In this document: in pieces, positions 32,851 through 44,606 of the stretch | Position numbering within the stretch: the stretch's first letter is position 1 | How the letters are laid out: each line of letters begins with the position of its first letter | Source: Alphaproteobacteria bacterium PA4 | GTDB lineage: Bacteria > Pseudomonadota > Alphaproteobacteria > Sphingomonadales > Sphingomonadaceae | DNA length: 64,000 nt | NCBI GenBank assembly: GCA_002256005.1 | Contig: NKIQ01000005.1 | Span: 62,001 to 126,000, forward strand | Reading direction: 5' to 3' | Made by a program: the position numbers and the translations under genes | The notes under the pieces: generated by a model | Told to the model about the DNA's origin: nothing | Seen by the model: only the letters and a program-made list of their open reading frames with translations | Database searches by the model: none

Positions 32851-33386
32851 CAAGGTCAGTCCGCATTGTCCTGACCGGTGTCGAGACCACCGGAAAAACG
32901 ACGCTGTCGAAAGAACTCGCGGCGCATTTCGGTGGCGCCGTGCTTCCCGAATATGGACGCACCTGGGCGGAAACCCGCGGAACCGACTTCACCATGGCCG
33001 CACTGCGGGCGATTGCCGACGGCCACCTCGCCATGCGCGCGGCGCTGGAAGCAACGCAGCCGGCGCTGATCATCGAAGACACCGATATTGTCATGACATC
33101 GGCCTGGGCGATCATGCTGCATGGCAAGCGCGACCCGATACTCAGCGCGATCCCGGCGAGCGGCGATCTGTACCTGTTGTTCCGGCCCGATATTCCCTGG
33201 ATCGATGACGGCACCCGCATGTTCGGCGGCGACATGCGGACGCGCTTTCACACGGTGGTAAAGGAAGAGCTGGCCATACGACGTATCATGCCGGTCATCA
33301 TCGAGGGCGACCGCGCGCAGCGCCGCGCCACCGCCATTGCAGCGATCGACGCGATGCTGGCCGATCAGAAGCCGATATCGAGATAG
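32847..33386 (+). CDS. NadR-like ATPase/vitamin kinase
   Basis: Cytoplasmic P-loop kinase of 179 residues: GVETTGKTTL near the N-terminus, LPEYGRTWAETRG, and IIEDTDIVMTSAW matching the ribosylnicotinamide-kinase domain of NadR. The adenylyltransferase and DNA-binding domains of full NadR are absent. Translationally coupled to pnuC, it probably phosphorylates the imported vitamin and so traps it in the cell. The end overlaps the convergent outer-membrane protein gene by 22 bases. Confidence 0.85.
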   Translation: MTRSVRIVLTGVETTGKTTLSKELAAHFGGAVLPEYGRTWAETRGTDFTMAALRAIADGHLAMRAALEATQPALIIEDTDIVMTSAWAIMLHGKRDPILSAIPASGDLYLLFRPDIPWIDDGTRMFGGDMRTRFHTVVKEELAIRRIMPVIIEGDRAQRRATAIAAIDAMLADQKPISR

Positions 33387-34174
33387 ACGAACGGCCCGTA
33401 GAATTTGTAATCGATCTTGCCGGTGAAATCGGCGGCACTGGCGCGCAAGCCATAGTCGACATAGCGCATGTCGGCACCGATCCCGACATTCTTCGTCACC
33501 CGCGCGGTGACACCGGCCGACAGATCGACCAGCGAGCCCTTGTACTTGTCGATCTTCAGCTGGAAATAGTCGGCACGGGCAACAAGTGCGAAGGTGTCGT
33601 TCAGATCATAGCGGCCATAAAGCCCGAGCGTCGGCAGCGGCACCAGCTGGCTGCGGGTTTCGCGGCGGGCGGTGGCCGGTGCACCATTCAGGCTGCCGGT
33701 CCCTTCGACAAAAACACTGAAATCCGAAAGATGCGCCCCCAGATCGGCGCCGAGCTCATAGCCATCACCCTTGACGAAGGAATAGCCGACAGCCAGCCGA
33801 TAGATGCTGGTCGACAGGCCCGAGGTGATAGTGCCGTTCACGGGGTAAACGGTGTTGCCGACGGTGACATTGCGATCGATCTTGGTGCTGCCGGAGCGCG
33901 AGAGACGGAAATATTCAAGTTCAACCCGCCATTTCTCGCTGAACCGCCAACCCGCCAGGCCGAAGCCGGCCGTTTTCTGGCTGCCCAGGCCGAAATCCTT
34001 TTCAAGGTCGATCGGGGTGCCGGCGGCACTGCCGTCGATGCGGATGGACGAGTCGAGATTGCTGAAGAACAGGCCGCCCTTTGCGTAGAATTTGTCATCG
34101 GCGCGCTGCGCGCTCGCCGGCGCAGCAAAGGTTGCGGTCATGGCCATCACGGCGACAAGCATCACGGTACGCAT
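33365..34174 (-). CDS. Outer-membrane beta-barrel protein
   Basis: Protein of 269 residues. A signal peptide (MRTVMLVAVMAMTATFAAPASAQ) is followed by alternating polar/aromatic strands, such as KFYAKGGLFFSN, KWRVELEYFRLSR, SIYRLAVGYSFVKG and a C-terminal FYGPFVYLDIGF that fits BAM recognition. It resembles OmpA/OmpW-type small barrels. ATG 34174 is chosen for the signal peptide; MGESLM and TTG/ATG starts upstream are possible. Convergent with the NadR-like gene and overlapping it by 22 bases. Confidence 0.8.
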   Translation of the reverse strand: MRTVMLVAVMAMTATFAAPASAQRADDKFYAKGGLFFSNLDSSIRIDGSAAGTPIDLEKDFGLGSQKTAGFGLAGWRFSEKWRVELEYFRLSRSGSTKIDRNVTVGNTVYPVNGTITSGLSTSIYRLAVGYSFVKGDGYELGADLGAHLSDFSVFVEGTGSLNGAPATARRETRSQLVPLPTLGLYGRYDLNDTFALVARADYFQLKIDKYKGSLVDLSAGVTARVTKNVGIGADMRYVDYGLRASAADFTGKIDYKFYGPFVYLDIGF

Positions 34175-34304
34175 CAAACTTTCCCCCATTCGCCGCTGCC
34201 CAATCCTAACCAGCGACAAGACTGTATTCTAGTCCCAAATCCGCATCGCGACTGCCGATTTCGAACAGTTGCAAGATAGCGTCTGGCACGCCAAAGCTGG
34301 CCCC

Positions 34305-35006
34305 ATGGCCAATATCCTCCTCACCGGTGCCTCGCGTGGCATCGGCGCCGCCGCGCTCCATGCGCTTACCGCCGCCGGACATCATGTCATCGGGCAATCC
34401 ACTGCCGGTGGCGATGGCCTGATCGCCGCCGATTTCGCGCAGCCACATGCGGCGGACGCGCTGTGGGCCGCAGCGCGCGACCGCGCCGGTGGCCGCATCG
34501 ATGTGCTGGTCAACAATGCCGGTGTGTTCGAAGGCGCCGACCTTGCCGACGCCGCGGCCTTCGACACCGCCTGGACCCGCAGCCTTGCCATCAACCTGCA
34601 GTCCGCCGCCGATCTGTGCCGCCACGCCGTGCTGCATTTCCAGGCAACCGGGCCGGGCCGCATCATCAACATCGCCAGCCGCGCCGGCCATCGCGGTGAC
34701 AGCCCGGCGCACTGGCATTATGCGGCGGCAAAGGGCGGCATGCTGGCGCTGACCAAGACCATCGCCCGCGGTTATGCCCGCGATGGCATCCTCGCCTTTG
34801 CCATCACGCCCGGCTTCACGATGACCGGCATGGCGGAAGATTATCTCGCCAGCCGCGGTGGTGACAAATTGCTGGCCGACATCCCGCTGGGCAAGGTCGC
34901 CGATCCGGAAGAAGTCGCCGAGGCCATCCGTTGGCTGGCGAGCGAGGCCCCGGCTTCGCTGACCGGTGCGACGCTCGACATCAACGGTGCCTCCTATGTC
35001 CGATAA
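34305..35006 (+). CDS. Short-chain dehydrogenase/reductase (SDR)
   Basis: NAD(P)-dependent oxidoreductase of 233 residues. The cofactor motif TGASRGIG and the NNAG segment near the middle are clear; the catalytic serine (NIASRAGH) and tyrosine/lysine (HWHYAAAKGG) are in place. Similar to FabG-like 3-oxoacyl reductases but the substrate is unknown. ATG 34305 gives the classical N-terminus. It overlaps the start of prmA by eleven bases. Confidence 0.88.
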   Translation: MANILLTGASRGIGAAALHALTAAGHHVIGQSTAGGDGLIAADFAQPHAADALWAAARDRAGGRIDVLVNNAGVFEGADLADAAAFDTAWTRSLAINLQSAADLCRHAVLHFQATGPGRIINIASRAGHRGDSPAHWHYAAAKGGMLALTKTIARGYARDGILAFAITPGFTMTGMAEDYLASRGGDKLLADIPLGKVADPEEVAEAIRWLASEAPASLTGATLDINGASYVR

Positions 35007-35922
35007 GGGCTGGGCACTGACCCTTGCCTGCAATCGACGCGATGCCGAAGCCATGCCGGAGATCGGCGATGTCTTCCCGGACCTGCTCGATCCGCCGACG
35101 CTGAATGTCGAGGAGCCCGATCCGGACCAGCCCGACGCCTGGGTCATGACTGCCTATTTCAGCGAACAACCGGCAGCGGATCTCGTCGACCGCATCACGG
35201 CGTTGTTCCCCAGTGCTGCGGATGTCGTGCTCGCCCCCCTGCCCGACGCTGACTGGACGACGCTGTCGCAACGCGGGCTGGAGCCGGTGCGCGCCGGCCG
35301 CTTCGTGGTGCATACGGCGGCGCATGCGGATGCCGTTCGCATCGGCGACATCGGGCTGGCCATCGAAGCCGGGCTGGCGTTCGGCACCGGCCAGCATGCG
35401 ACGACGCATGGCTGCCTGCTGGCGCTCGACCGGCTGGCGCGGCGACGAACCTTCCGGCGCATTGCCGATCTTGGCACCGGCACCGGTGTGCTGGCGCTGG
35501 CGGCGGCGCGGCGCTGGCGGCGGGCGGCGAGCATCGCCACCGATATCGATCCAATCTCAATCGCCGTGACGGCCGAAAACCTGCGCGACAATCGCGCCCT
35601 GGCCGGCCGCTCGCCGGGCCGCATCGAACTGGTCGTGGCGGCCGGCATGCAGCACCAGCGCCTGGCGGCGCGGGCCCCCTATGATCTGATCATTGCCAAC
35701 ATATTGGCGCCGCCGCTGGTGGCGATCAGCCGCCCGGTCAGCGCCGCGCTGGCGCCGGGCGGCGTGCTGGTACTGGCAGGGTTGCTGCGGTCACAGAAAC
35801 AGCGCGTACTGGCGGCGTACCGCAAGCACGGGCTGGTACCGGTGATGGATCTGAACGATCGGCCGCCGGGCCGGCAGCGGCGTGGCGAATGGCCGACGCT
35901 GGTGCTGACGCGGGCGCGGTGA
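34996..35922 (+). CDS. prmA: Ribosomal protein L11 methyltransferase
   Basis: SAM-dependent enzyme that trimethylates ribosomal protein L11. It has 308 residues. GLAFGTGQHATTHGCLLALD and DLGTGTGVLALAAARR are PrmA signatures, as is the catalytic DLIIANILAPPLV; the N-terminal substrate-binding region is as in other alphaproteobacteria. ATG 34996 overlaps the SDR stop, so the two genes are coupled. Confidence 0.93.
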   Translation: MSDKGWALTLACNRRDAEAMPEIGDVFPDLLDPPTLNVEEPDPDQPDAWVMTAYFSEQPAADLVDRITALFPSAADVVLAPLPDADWTTLSQRGLEPVRAGRFVVHTAAHADAVRIGDIGLAIEAGLAFGTGQHATTHGCLLALDRLARRRTFRRIADLGTGTGVLALAAARRWRRAASIATDIDPISIAVTAENLRDNRALAGRSPGRIELVVAAGMQHQRLAARAPYDLIIANILAPPLVAISRPVSAALAPGGVLVLAGLLRSQKQRVLAAYRKHGLVPVMDLNDRPPGRQRRGEWPTLVLTRAR

Positions 35923-35953
35923 CCCGATCACTCAGGGTAGAAACCCCACCCCG

Positions 35954-35993
35954 CTCGGCTGGCGCCGAGTCGCCCTCCCCGCAAGGGGGAGGG
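35954..35993. repeat. Palindromic repeat downstream of prmA
   Basis: Two hairpins, CTCGGC-TGGC-GCCGAG (35954-35969) and CCCTCCCC-GCAA-GGGGAGGG (35973-35993). It is the same combination as at the end of uvrA (3074-3128). It may also end transcription of prmA. Confidence 0.7.
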
Positions 35994-36004
35994 AGTTGAG
36001 CGCC

Positions 36005-36142
36005 TTACAGCGCGTGGAACAGACGGGTTTCGGTAACCGCCGGCATCAGGCGCAGGCGGGGTTTGCGAACCTGGGGCTTGTGCTGGGCGATCTGATCGGT
36101 CGGCAGCGGCCGGGGTTCATAGTCCTGAAGGATGACCTTCAT
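36005..36142 (-). CDS. 45-residue basic small protein
   Basis: Small gene with a strong ribosome binding site (GAAGAGGAGAAA) nine bases before the ATG. The product begins MKVILQDYEPRPLPTDQIAQ, is rich in Pro and Arg/Lys in the middle (HKPQVRKPRLRL) and ends ETRLFHAL. It has no signal peptide and no cysteine. No modifying enzyme or transporter of a known RiPP class is close. It may be a conserved sphingomonad peptide or an RiPP-like precursor; both are inference. The gene was overlooked in ORF calling because of its size but the start context and frame are convincing. Confidence 0.6.
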   Translation of the reverse strand: MKVILQDYEPRPLPTDQIAQHKPQVRKPRLRLMPAVTETRLFHAL

Positions 36143-36215
36143 GGCTTTTCTCCTCTTCTTGGCACGTTGGGCTAATTCCCAGCGATGAAGTGGGAGATAC
36201 GGCAGATCCGGCTTA

Positions 36216-36230
36216 TTGTGCAGTGCACAA
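36216..36230. promoter_or_regulatory. Inverted repeat in the leader of the 45-residue gene
   Basis: TTGTGCA-G-TGCACAA is a perfect 7+1+7 inverted repeat, 74 bases upstream of the small-gene ATG. Nearby CTATGC-ATTCATC-GCATAG (about 36244-36262) is a second weaker one. These may be operator sites. Confidence 0.45.
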
Positions 36231-36271
36231 AAGATGAAAGCAGCTATGCATTCATCGCATAGTACATGATT

Positions 36272-39565
<3,294 letters not shown>

Positions 39566-39572
39566 TCGAGCT

Positions 39573-40235
39573 TCAGCGGGAGGCCTTGCCGCGCTTGCCG
39601 GTATCGACCAGCGCCGCGAGCACGACCATCGCCGAATAGGCGCCGAGGGCGGTAATGGCGAAACCGGCCGCGTCGGTCGCCGGCGGTGCGAGCAGCGCAT
39701 AGATCTGCAGGGCGACGAGCGCCGCAAAGAACAGCAGGATCGGCCAGGCGCTGCGCCGTTCACGCACCCGCTGCGCCGTCAGCATGGCAGCGGCGAGCCC
39801 GAGCAACCCCATTTCCAGCGCCATTTCCGGCACCGGCAGGTTCCACAGGCCCAGCCCCAGCTTGCGATCATCGGGGCTGAACGGCCAATAAAGCAACAGG
39901 TCCGGCCGGTGCACCAGCGCATCGAGCAGCCAGTGCGAAAACACCGTCAGCCCGATCAGCAGTGCCTCCCACCCCGGCCAGAACCGCCGCGCCACCAGCA
40001 TTGCCGCCAGCGACCAGCCGATAGCGGCCGTCAGGCTGTGCGTATAGGGCATGAAATAGAGATCGAGTGGGCTACCGGGGAGTTTCTCGTCAAAGCCGAC
40101 CTTTTCCACCCCAGCCAGCACCAGCCCGGCCCAGCCGAAATCGAGCAACTGGCTGGCGCCGACATAGACCCAGAGCGGCGCGCGCGGCCCGGCAGCGCGC
40201 GCGGCGAGGCTGGCGGCATAATGGCCGGTAAACAT
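39573..40235 (-). CDS. YdjM-like membrane-bound metal-dependent hydrolase (DUF457-type)
   Basis: Integral-membrane protein of 220 residues, about six helices. The family core HYAASLAARA, PYTHSLTAAIGWSL and VFSHWLLDALVHRPD carries conserved histidines and aspartate that bind metal. Homologues in E. coli (YdjM) are LexA-regulated, but no LexA box was seen here. It starts 33 bases after the MHS transporter on the same strand and may be its operon partner. Function unknown. Confidence 0.75.
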   Translation of the reverse strand: MFTGHYAASLAARAAGPRAPLWVYVGASQLLDFGWAGLVLAGVEKVGFDEKLPGSPLDLYFMPYTHSLTAAIGWSLAAMLVARRFWPGWEALLIGLTVFSHWLLDALVHRPDLLLYWPFSPDDRKLGLGLWNLPVPEMALEMGLLGLAAAMLTAQRVRERRSAWPILLFFAALVALQIYALLAPPATDAAGFAITALGAYSAMVVLAALVDTGKRGKASR

Positions 40236-40268
40236 GCGGCACGTCTCCCCCGATCCCCCGACCGGATG

Positions 40269-41867
40269 TCAGAGCGTTATATCACGATTCTTGGTCTCGG
40301 GAAGCCAGATCAGGCTGACGATGAACGCCATTGCCACCACGCCGACCGTGTACCACAGCCCCGAATAGCTGTTGCCGGTCTGGACGACGATATATTGCGA
40401 AATCACCGGCAGGAAGCCGCCGAAATAGCCGGTGCCGATATGATAGGGGATCGACATCGAGGTGTAGCGGATGCGGGCCGGGAACAGCTCCACCATGATC
40501 GCCGCGACCTGGCCATAGGTCATCGCCGACAGGCCGACCATGACGGCGACAGCCAGGATGATCTTCCAGTCGGTCATCAGCGCCGGATCAGCCTTGTCGG
40601 GATAGCCGGCAGCGACGAGCGCCGCAGTCCAGGCCTCCTTGTCAAAGGTCGTCAGCCGCTCGGCACCAACAGTGACGGCGAGCGCATCGGCCGGGGTCTT
40701 GCTATAGCTGATGCCGCGCTTGGTGAGAAAATCCAGCGCCTTGCCGCAATCGCTCGTCGGCTTGGAAAAGACGCTATACTCGCAAGCCGGCAGCTCGATC
40801 GTCACAGGCGACTGGCGGGTCGCCTGCTCCAGCGCCGGATTGGCGCCATCGGCCATCAGGTGAAACAGCGGGAAAACCAGCACCATGGTCAGCGCATAGC
40901 CGGCGAGCAGCAGCCGCTTGCGCCCCAGCCGGTCTGACAGCCAGCCGAAGGCGACATAGAGCGGCGCGGCAAGCAGTGCGCCACAGGCCATGTAGAGCAG
41001 CGCCCGTTCCTCGGGCACCCGCGCCGTGCCTTGCAGGAAATACAGCGTGCCGAACTGCGAGGTGTAATAGATCACCGTCAGGCCGGCAGCGACGCCGAAC
41101 AGCGACACCATGATCGTCTTGAAATTGCCCTTGTGCCGAAAACTGTCGGCGATCGGATTTTTCGAGGTGGTGCCGGCGGATTTCATCGCCTGAAAGACCG
41201 GGCTTTCCGCCAGCTTCAGCCGCATGAAGATCGAGATCGCCAGCATCACCAGCGACATGATGAACGGCAGCCGCCAGCCCCAGGCGTTGAACGCTTCCGG
41301 CGTCATCGCATGGCGGGTGCCGAGCACGACGATCAGGCTGAGCAGGAATCCTCCGGCAACCGACGCCTGGATCCAGCTGGTGTACTGACCGCGCTTGCCC
41401 GGCGGGGCATGCTCCGCCACGTAGATCGCCGCGCCGCCATATTCGCCGCCCAGTGCCAGCCCCTGCAGGGTGCGCAGCAGCAGCAGCAGGATCGGCGCCC
41501 AGACGCCGGCGCTCTCGAACGTCGGCAGGATGCCGATGGCGGCCGTGGCGCCGCCCATCAGCGTGATGGTGACCAGGAAGGTGTATTTCCGCCCGATCTT
41601 GTCCCCGAAATAGCCGAACAGCACGGCGCCCATCGGCCGGAAGAAGAAGCCGATGCCAAAGGCGAACAGCGAGAACAGCAATTCGGTGGTTGGATTGCCG
41701 GTGGTGAAGAACAGCTTGCCGAGCAGCGCGGCGAGGATGCCGTAGACGAAGAAATCATACCATTCGAAGACGGTGCCCAGCGACGAGGCGGCGATGACCA
41801 GCCGATCCCGCGCCGGGTCCAGCCCCGGATCACCGGGCCGCAATGCGCCTGCGTTGGATTCAGCCAA
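40269..41867 (-). CDS. MHS-family MFS transporter with large extra loop
   Basis: Metabolite:proton symporter of 532 residues. The N-terminus SSLGTVFEWYDFFVYG and the RPMGAVLFGYFGDKIGRK loop are those of the MHS family (osmolyte, 2-oxoglutarate, shikimate transport). It is about 90 residues longer than the family norm because of an extra soluble segment (about 325-430) with two cysteines (CEYSVFSKPTSDC) between helices. The start is TTG with GGGGGGA upstream. It lies 83 bases downstream of the DUF2855 gene of the redox cluster. Confidence 0.87.
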   Translation of the reverse strand: MAESNAGALRPGDPGLDPARDRLVIAASSLGTVFEWYDFFVYGILAALLGKLFFTTGNPTTELLFSLFAFGIGFFFRPMGAVLFGYFGDKIGRKYTFLVTITLMGGATAAIGILPTFESAGVWAPILLLLLRTLQGLALGGEYGGAAIYVAEHAPPGKRGQYTSWIQASVAGGFLLSLIVVLGTRHAMTPEAFNAWGWRLPFIMSLVMLAISIFMRLKLAESPVFQAMKSAGTTSKNPIADSFRHKGNFKTIMVSLFGVAAGLTVIYYTSQFGTLYFLQGTARVPEERALLYMACGALLAAPLYVAFGWLSDRLGRKRLLLAGYALTMVLVFPLFHLMADGANPALEQATRQSPVTIELPACEYSVFSKPTSDCGKALDFLTKRGISYSKTPADALAVTVGAERLTTFDKEAWTAALVAAGYPDKADPALMTDWKIILAVAVMVGLSAMTYGQVAAIMVELFPARIRYTSMSIPYHIGTGYFGGFLPVISQYIVVQTGNSYSGLWYTVGVVAMAFIVSLIWLPETKNRDITL

Positions 41868-41950
41868 AATCGTCCCCCCGAAATGCTTTTGATGCTGTTA
41901 GCGCGGGGTTGGGCGCGATGCCAGCCTTATGCCGCCCGACCCGGCCAGCG

Positions 41951-42991
41951 CTAGACGCGCACCACGATGCCGGCGGCAGGATCGATCTTGCCCGCCGCCA
42001 ATGCCTGCCACTGCGTCGCAGCCCCCTCGGCACCGGTGACATCGACGACATTCAGCCAGAGGGTCGAAGCGATGAAGCCGCGCCAGGCGGCGGACAGCCG
42101 TTCCTCGAAACCCGCCGCACCCCATTCCGCCATCCGCTCGACGATGACGCTGGGTGCAAAGAACAGCCGCGGCGTCACGCCGGGCAGAACATTGCTGTTG
42201 GCAGTATCCCAATGCGTGTCGCCGACGACATGGCTTTCGATCAGCCGATCGCCGAGCGCGGTGTGGACGGCACGGCGCACGCCGCCATTGCCGGAAAAAT
42301 CGATCAGTGCCACCGGACCGCTGCCGGCGAGGCCGGCCGGATCGTCATAGGTCAGCACCGCATCATAATAGCCGGTCGCTTCGGTGAAGGTGCGATTGCC
42401 CGCCGAGGTCAGCCCGATCACCCGCTGCCGGCCCTTCGCCGCCTGGGCGAGGCCGAGCGCGGTCTTGGAGGACGCCGAGGTCAGCACCAGCGTTTCCGCC
42501 GGGCTCGCCGACAGCATGGCATCGAGTACGAACGACGTGGTGTAAAGCGGCCGGAACAGCGCCTGCACGGCTTCCGAGCCATAGGCATCGCTGGCGACGA
42601 CATAATTGTTGTAGACCGGCGGCAGCTTCTGGCGATGCGCGGCGCCATCGGTGAAACCGCGTGGGCTTACCTTCACCGGCGTCACCAGCGCATGGCTGGC
42701 CATCGGCCAATAGCCATAGAAGCGCTGACCGACGGCGATCCCGTCGACCTGCGAGTCCATGACCGTCGCAAAACCCCAGACCGGCACGATGCCGAACCCT
42801 TCCGGCGCCGGGAAGAACCCCCAATAGGCCATGTCGACGCCATGCGCCGCATAGGTGACGTTATTGGCGGTCAACGCGAACAGATCGACGCGCAGCAACG
42901 CCTGCCCCGGCCCGGCGGCCAGCACCTGCGGCACGGCGGCGACCGCCGCCAGGTCGTCGCGGCGGACGTGCAGTTCGATGGCGTCGGTCAT
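41951..42991 (-). CDS. DUF2855-family protein
   Basis: Protein of 346 residues. It matches the DUF2855 family: GQALLRVDLFALTANNVTYAAHG, GFFPAPEGFGIVPVWGFATV and ASSKTALGLAQAAKG. The layout is that of a medium-chain dehydrogenase/reductase relative (Rossmann segment VLTSASSKTALGL) lacking the zinc ligands. Substrate unknown. Its start overlaps the stop of the diheme cytochrome (ATGA), tying it to a redox operon. Confidence 0.85.
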   Translation of the reverse strand: MTDAIELHVRRDDLAAVAAVPQVLAAGPGQALLRVDLFALTANNVTYAAHGVDMAYWGFFPAPEGFGIVPVWGFATVMDSQVDGIAVGQRFYGYWPMASHALVTPVKVSPRGFTDGAAHRQKLPPVYNNYVVASDAYGSEAVQALFRPLYTTSFVLDAMLSASPAETLVLTSASSKTALGLAQAAKGRQRVIGLTSAGNRTFTEATGYYDAVLTYDDPAGLAGSGPVALIDFSGNGGVRRAVHTALGDRLIESHVVGDTHWDTANSNVLPGVTPRLFFAPSVIVERMAEWGAAGFEERLSAAWRGFIASTLWLNVVDVTGAEGAATQWQALAAGKIDPAAGIVVRV

Positions 42992-43932
42992 TTGTCAGTC
43001 TCCCCAAGGGTCGCGGTCGGCACCGCCGGAATGGCCTTCAGATAGGCGGCAATGGCGGCGCGGTCATCATCCGACAGCCTGGCCATATTTTCCTGCACCT
43101 CGACCATGGCGCCGCCGACACTGTCGAAATCCGGGGTGAAGCCGGTCTTCAGATATTCGGCGATGTCCTTGGCCGACCAGTCGGCGATGCCGCTGGCGTG
43201 CGGCGTGATGTTGGGCACCCGCCCCTTGCCTTCGGGATTGGGCGCGCCGGCCAGCCACGCCGTCGTGTCGAGTCCACCCAGTCCGTTCAGGCCGCGTGCC
43301 GTATGGCATTGCGCACAATGGCCGGGTCCTTCGACCAGGTAGCGGCCGGCGGCAACGGCAGCGCTTTCGCCGGGCTTTGCCGTCACCACCGGCCGGTCAT
43401 CGCCCCGATAGAACAGCTTCCACAGCCCGATGCCGCGGCGGATGTTGAGCGGGAACGCCAGTTGCGTCTCCGGCGAGGCCGTCGCCACCGGCGGCAGCGT
43501 CAGCAGATAGGCATGCAGGTCGGCGACATCGCCCTTCGTCATCTTGATATACGACGTATAGGGGAAGGCCGGATAAAGATGCTGCCCGTCCGGATCGACG
43601 CCGCGCTGCATGGCGTTGGCGAAGTCGCCCAAGCTCCAGCCGCCGATGCCCTGCGCCTTGTCGGGGGAGATATTGGGAGCCTGAAAGGCCCCGAAGGGCG
43701 TTTCGAGCACCCGCCCGCCGAGCCACAGCCGATCCGCGCCCTTGGCGCCGGCGGCGGCGTGGCAGGAGGCACAGCCCCCCGCCCAGAAGATACGCTCACC
43801 CCGCGCTGCAACGCCGCTGCCGGGCGCAGCAATCGCCGTCGCATCCAGCCGCTGCGGAATCGTCAGCAGATAGAAGCCGACGGCGGCGAGCAACAGCAGC
43901 AGCGCCAGCCCGACAGTCACTTTTCTCAGCAC
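42988..43932 (-). CDS. Membrane-anchored diheme cytochrome c
   Basis: Protein of 314 residues. An N-terminal hydrophobic helix (about 5-23, not clearly cleaved) anchors it. Two heme motifs CASCH (near 54-58) and CAQCH (near 205-209) give two cytochrome c domains, as in the cytochrome subunits of periplasmic alcohol and aldehyde dehydrogenases. The start GTG has AAGGA six bases before. It is encoded downstream of cytochrome c' and overlaps DUF2855. Confidence 0.9.
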   Translation of the reverse strand: MLRKVTVGLALLLLLAAVGFYLLTIPQRLDATAIAAPGSGVAARGERIFWAGGCASCHAAAGAKGADRLWLGGRVLETPFGAFQAPNISPDKAQGIGGWSLGDFANAMQRGVDPDGQHLYPAFPYTSYIKMTKGDVADLHAYLLTLPPVATASPETQLAFPLNIRRGIGLWKLFYRGDDRPVVTAKPGESAAVAAGRYLVEGPGHCAQCHTARGLNGLGGLDTTAWLAGAPNPEGKGRVPNITPHASGIADWSAKDIAEYLKTGFTPDFDSVGGAMVEVQENMARLSDDDRAAIAAYLKAIPAVPTATLGETDK

Positions 43933-43978
43933 AGGCTATCCTTCAACGGGTGCAGCAATCCACCCAACGCCCGGCAGC

Positions 43979-44428
43979 CTATTGCAGCTTCACCCGGAAG
44001 CTTTCGTGGCAGCTCTTGCAATTGCCCATGACCTTGCCGAATTCGGCGCGAAATGCCTCGACCGTTGCCGGCTTGGCAGCGGCGGCAGCCTTGGTGTCGG
44101 CCTGAAACTTGGCCACGGCATCGGCCCAGTCGCCCTTCTTGTCCCAGATCGCCGGCGACGCCTCGGTCTTGCCGCCGGTCTTGGAATCGGCCGGGAACAG
44201 TGTCCCGAACTTGGCAGCGCCGCTGCTCATTTCGGCAAAGAGGCCGGCCACGGCGGCGGCATCATAGGGCGTTTCGCCCTTGGCATAGCCGACCAGTGCC
44301 TTGGCGGCCTTGCCATTGCCTTCCATGATGGTCTGGCGCTGCTTGATGACGCCCAGATTCTGCGCCAGCACCGGCGCTGCCAGCGCAACGACGATCGCGC
44401 CTGCCATCAAAAACCGTGCATTTGCCAT
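43979..44428 (-). CDS. Cytochrome c'
   Basis: Periplasmic cytochrome of 149 residues with a signal peptide (to VLAQ near residue 23). The C-terminal motif CKSCHESFRVKL and a helix-bundle body (NLGVIKQRQTIMEGNGKAAKALVGYAKGE) are typical of cytochrome c', a high-spin heme protein that binds NO or CO and aids electron transfer. It is the first gene of the reverse-strand redox operon, divergent from the FAD oxidase operon. Confidence 0.9.
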   Translation of the reverse strand: MANARFLMAGAIVVALAAPVLAQNLGVIKQRQTIMEGNGKAAKALVGYAKGETPYDAAAVAGLFAEMSSGAAKFGTLFPADSKTGGKTEASPAIWDKKGDWADAVAKFQADTKAAAAAKPATVEAFRAEFGKVMGNCKSCHESFRVKLQ

Positions 44429-44606
44429 GTCTCGACTCCCCTTCAGATCGGCCGCTCCGGCCACCGGCGCCAGATGACCCGAATTTGCCGGCAAGTGCAA
44501 CGGGGTCCACACATCGACCTCCGCCAGTCGAATAGCGCAGGATTGCGACCCGGCCCGCCGTGGCAGGATGCTATGCGCCACCTGACGCTCGCAAAGGATG
44601 ATTCGC

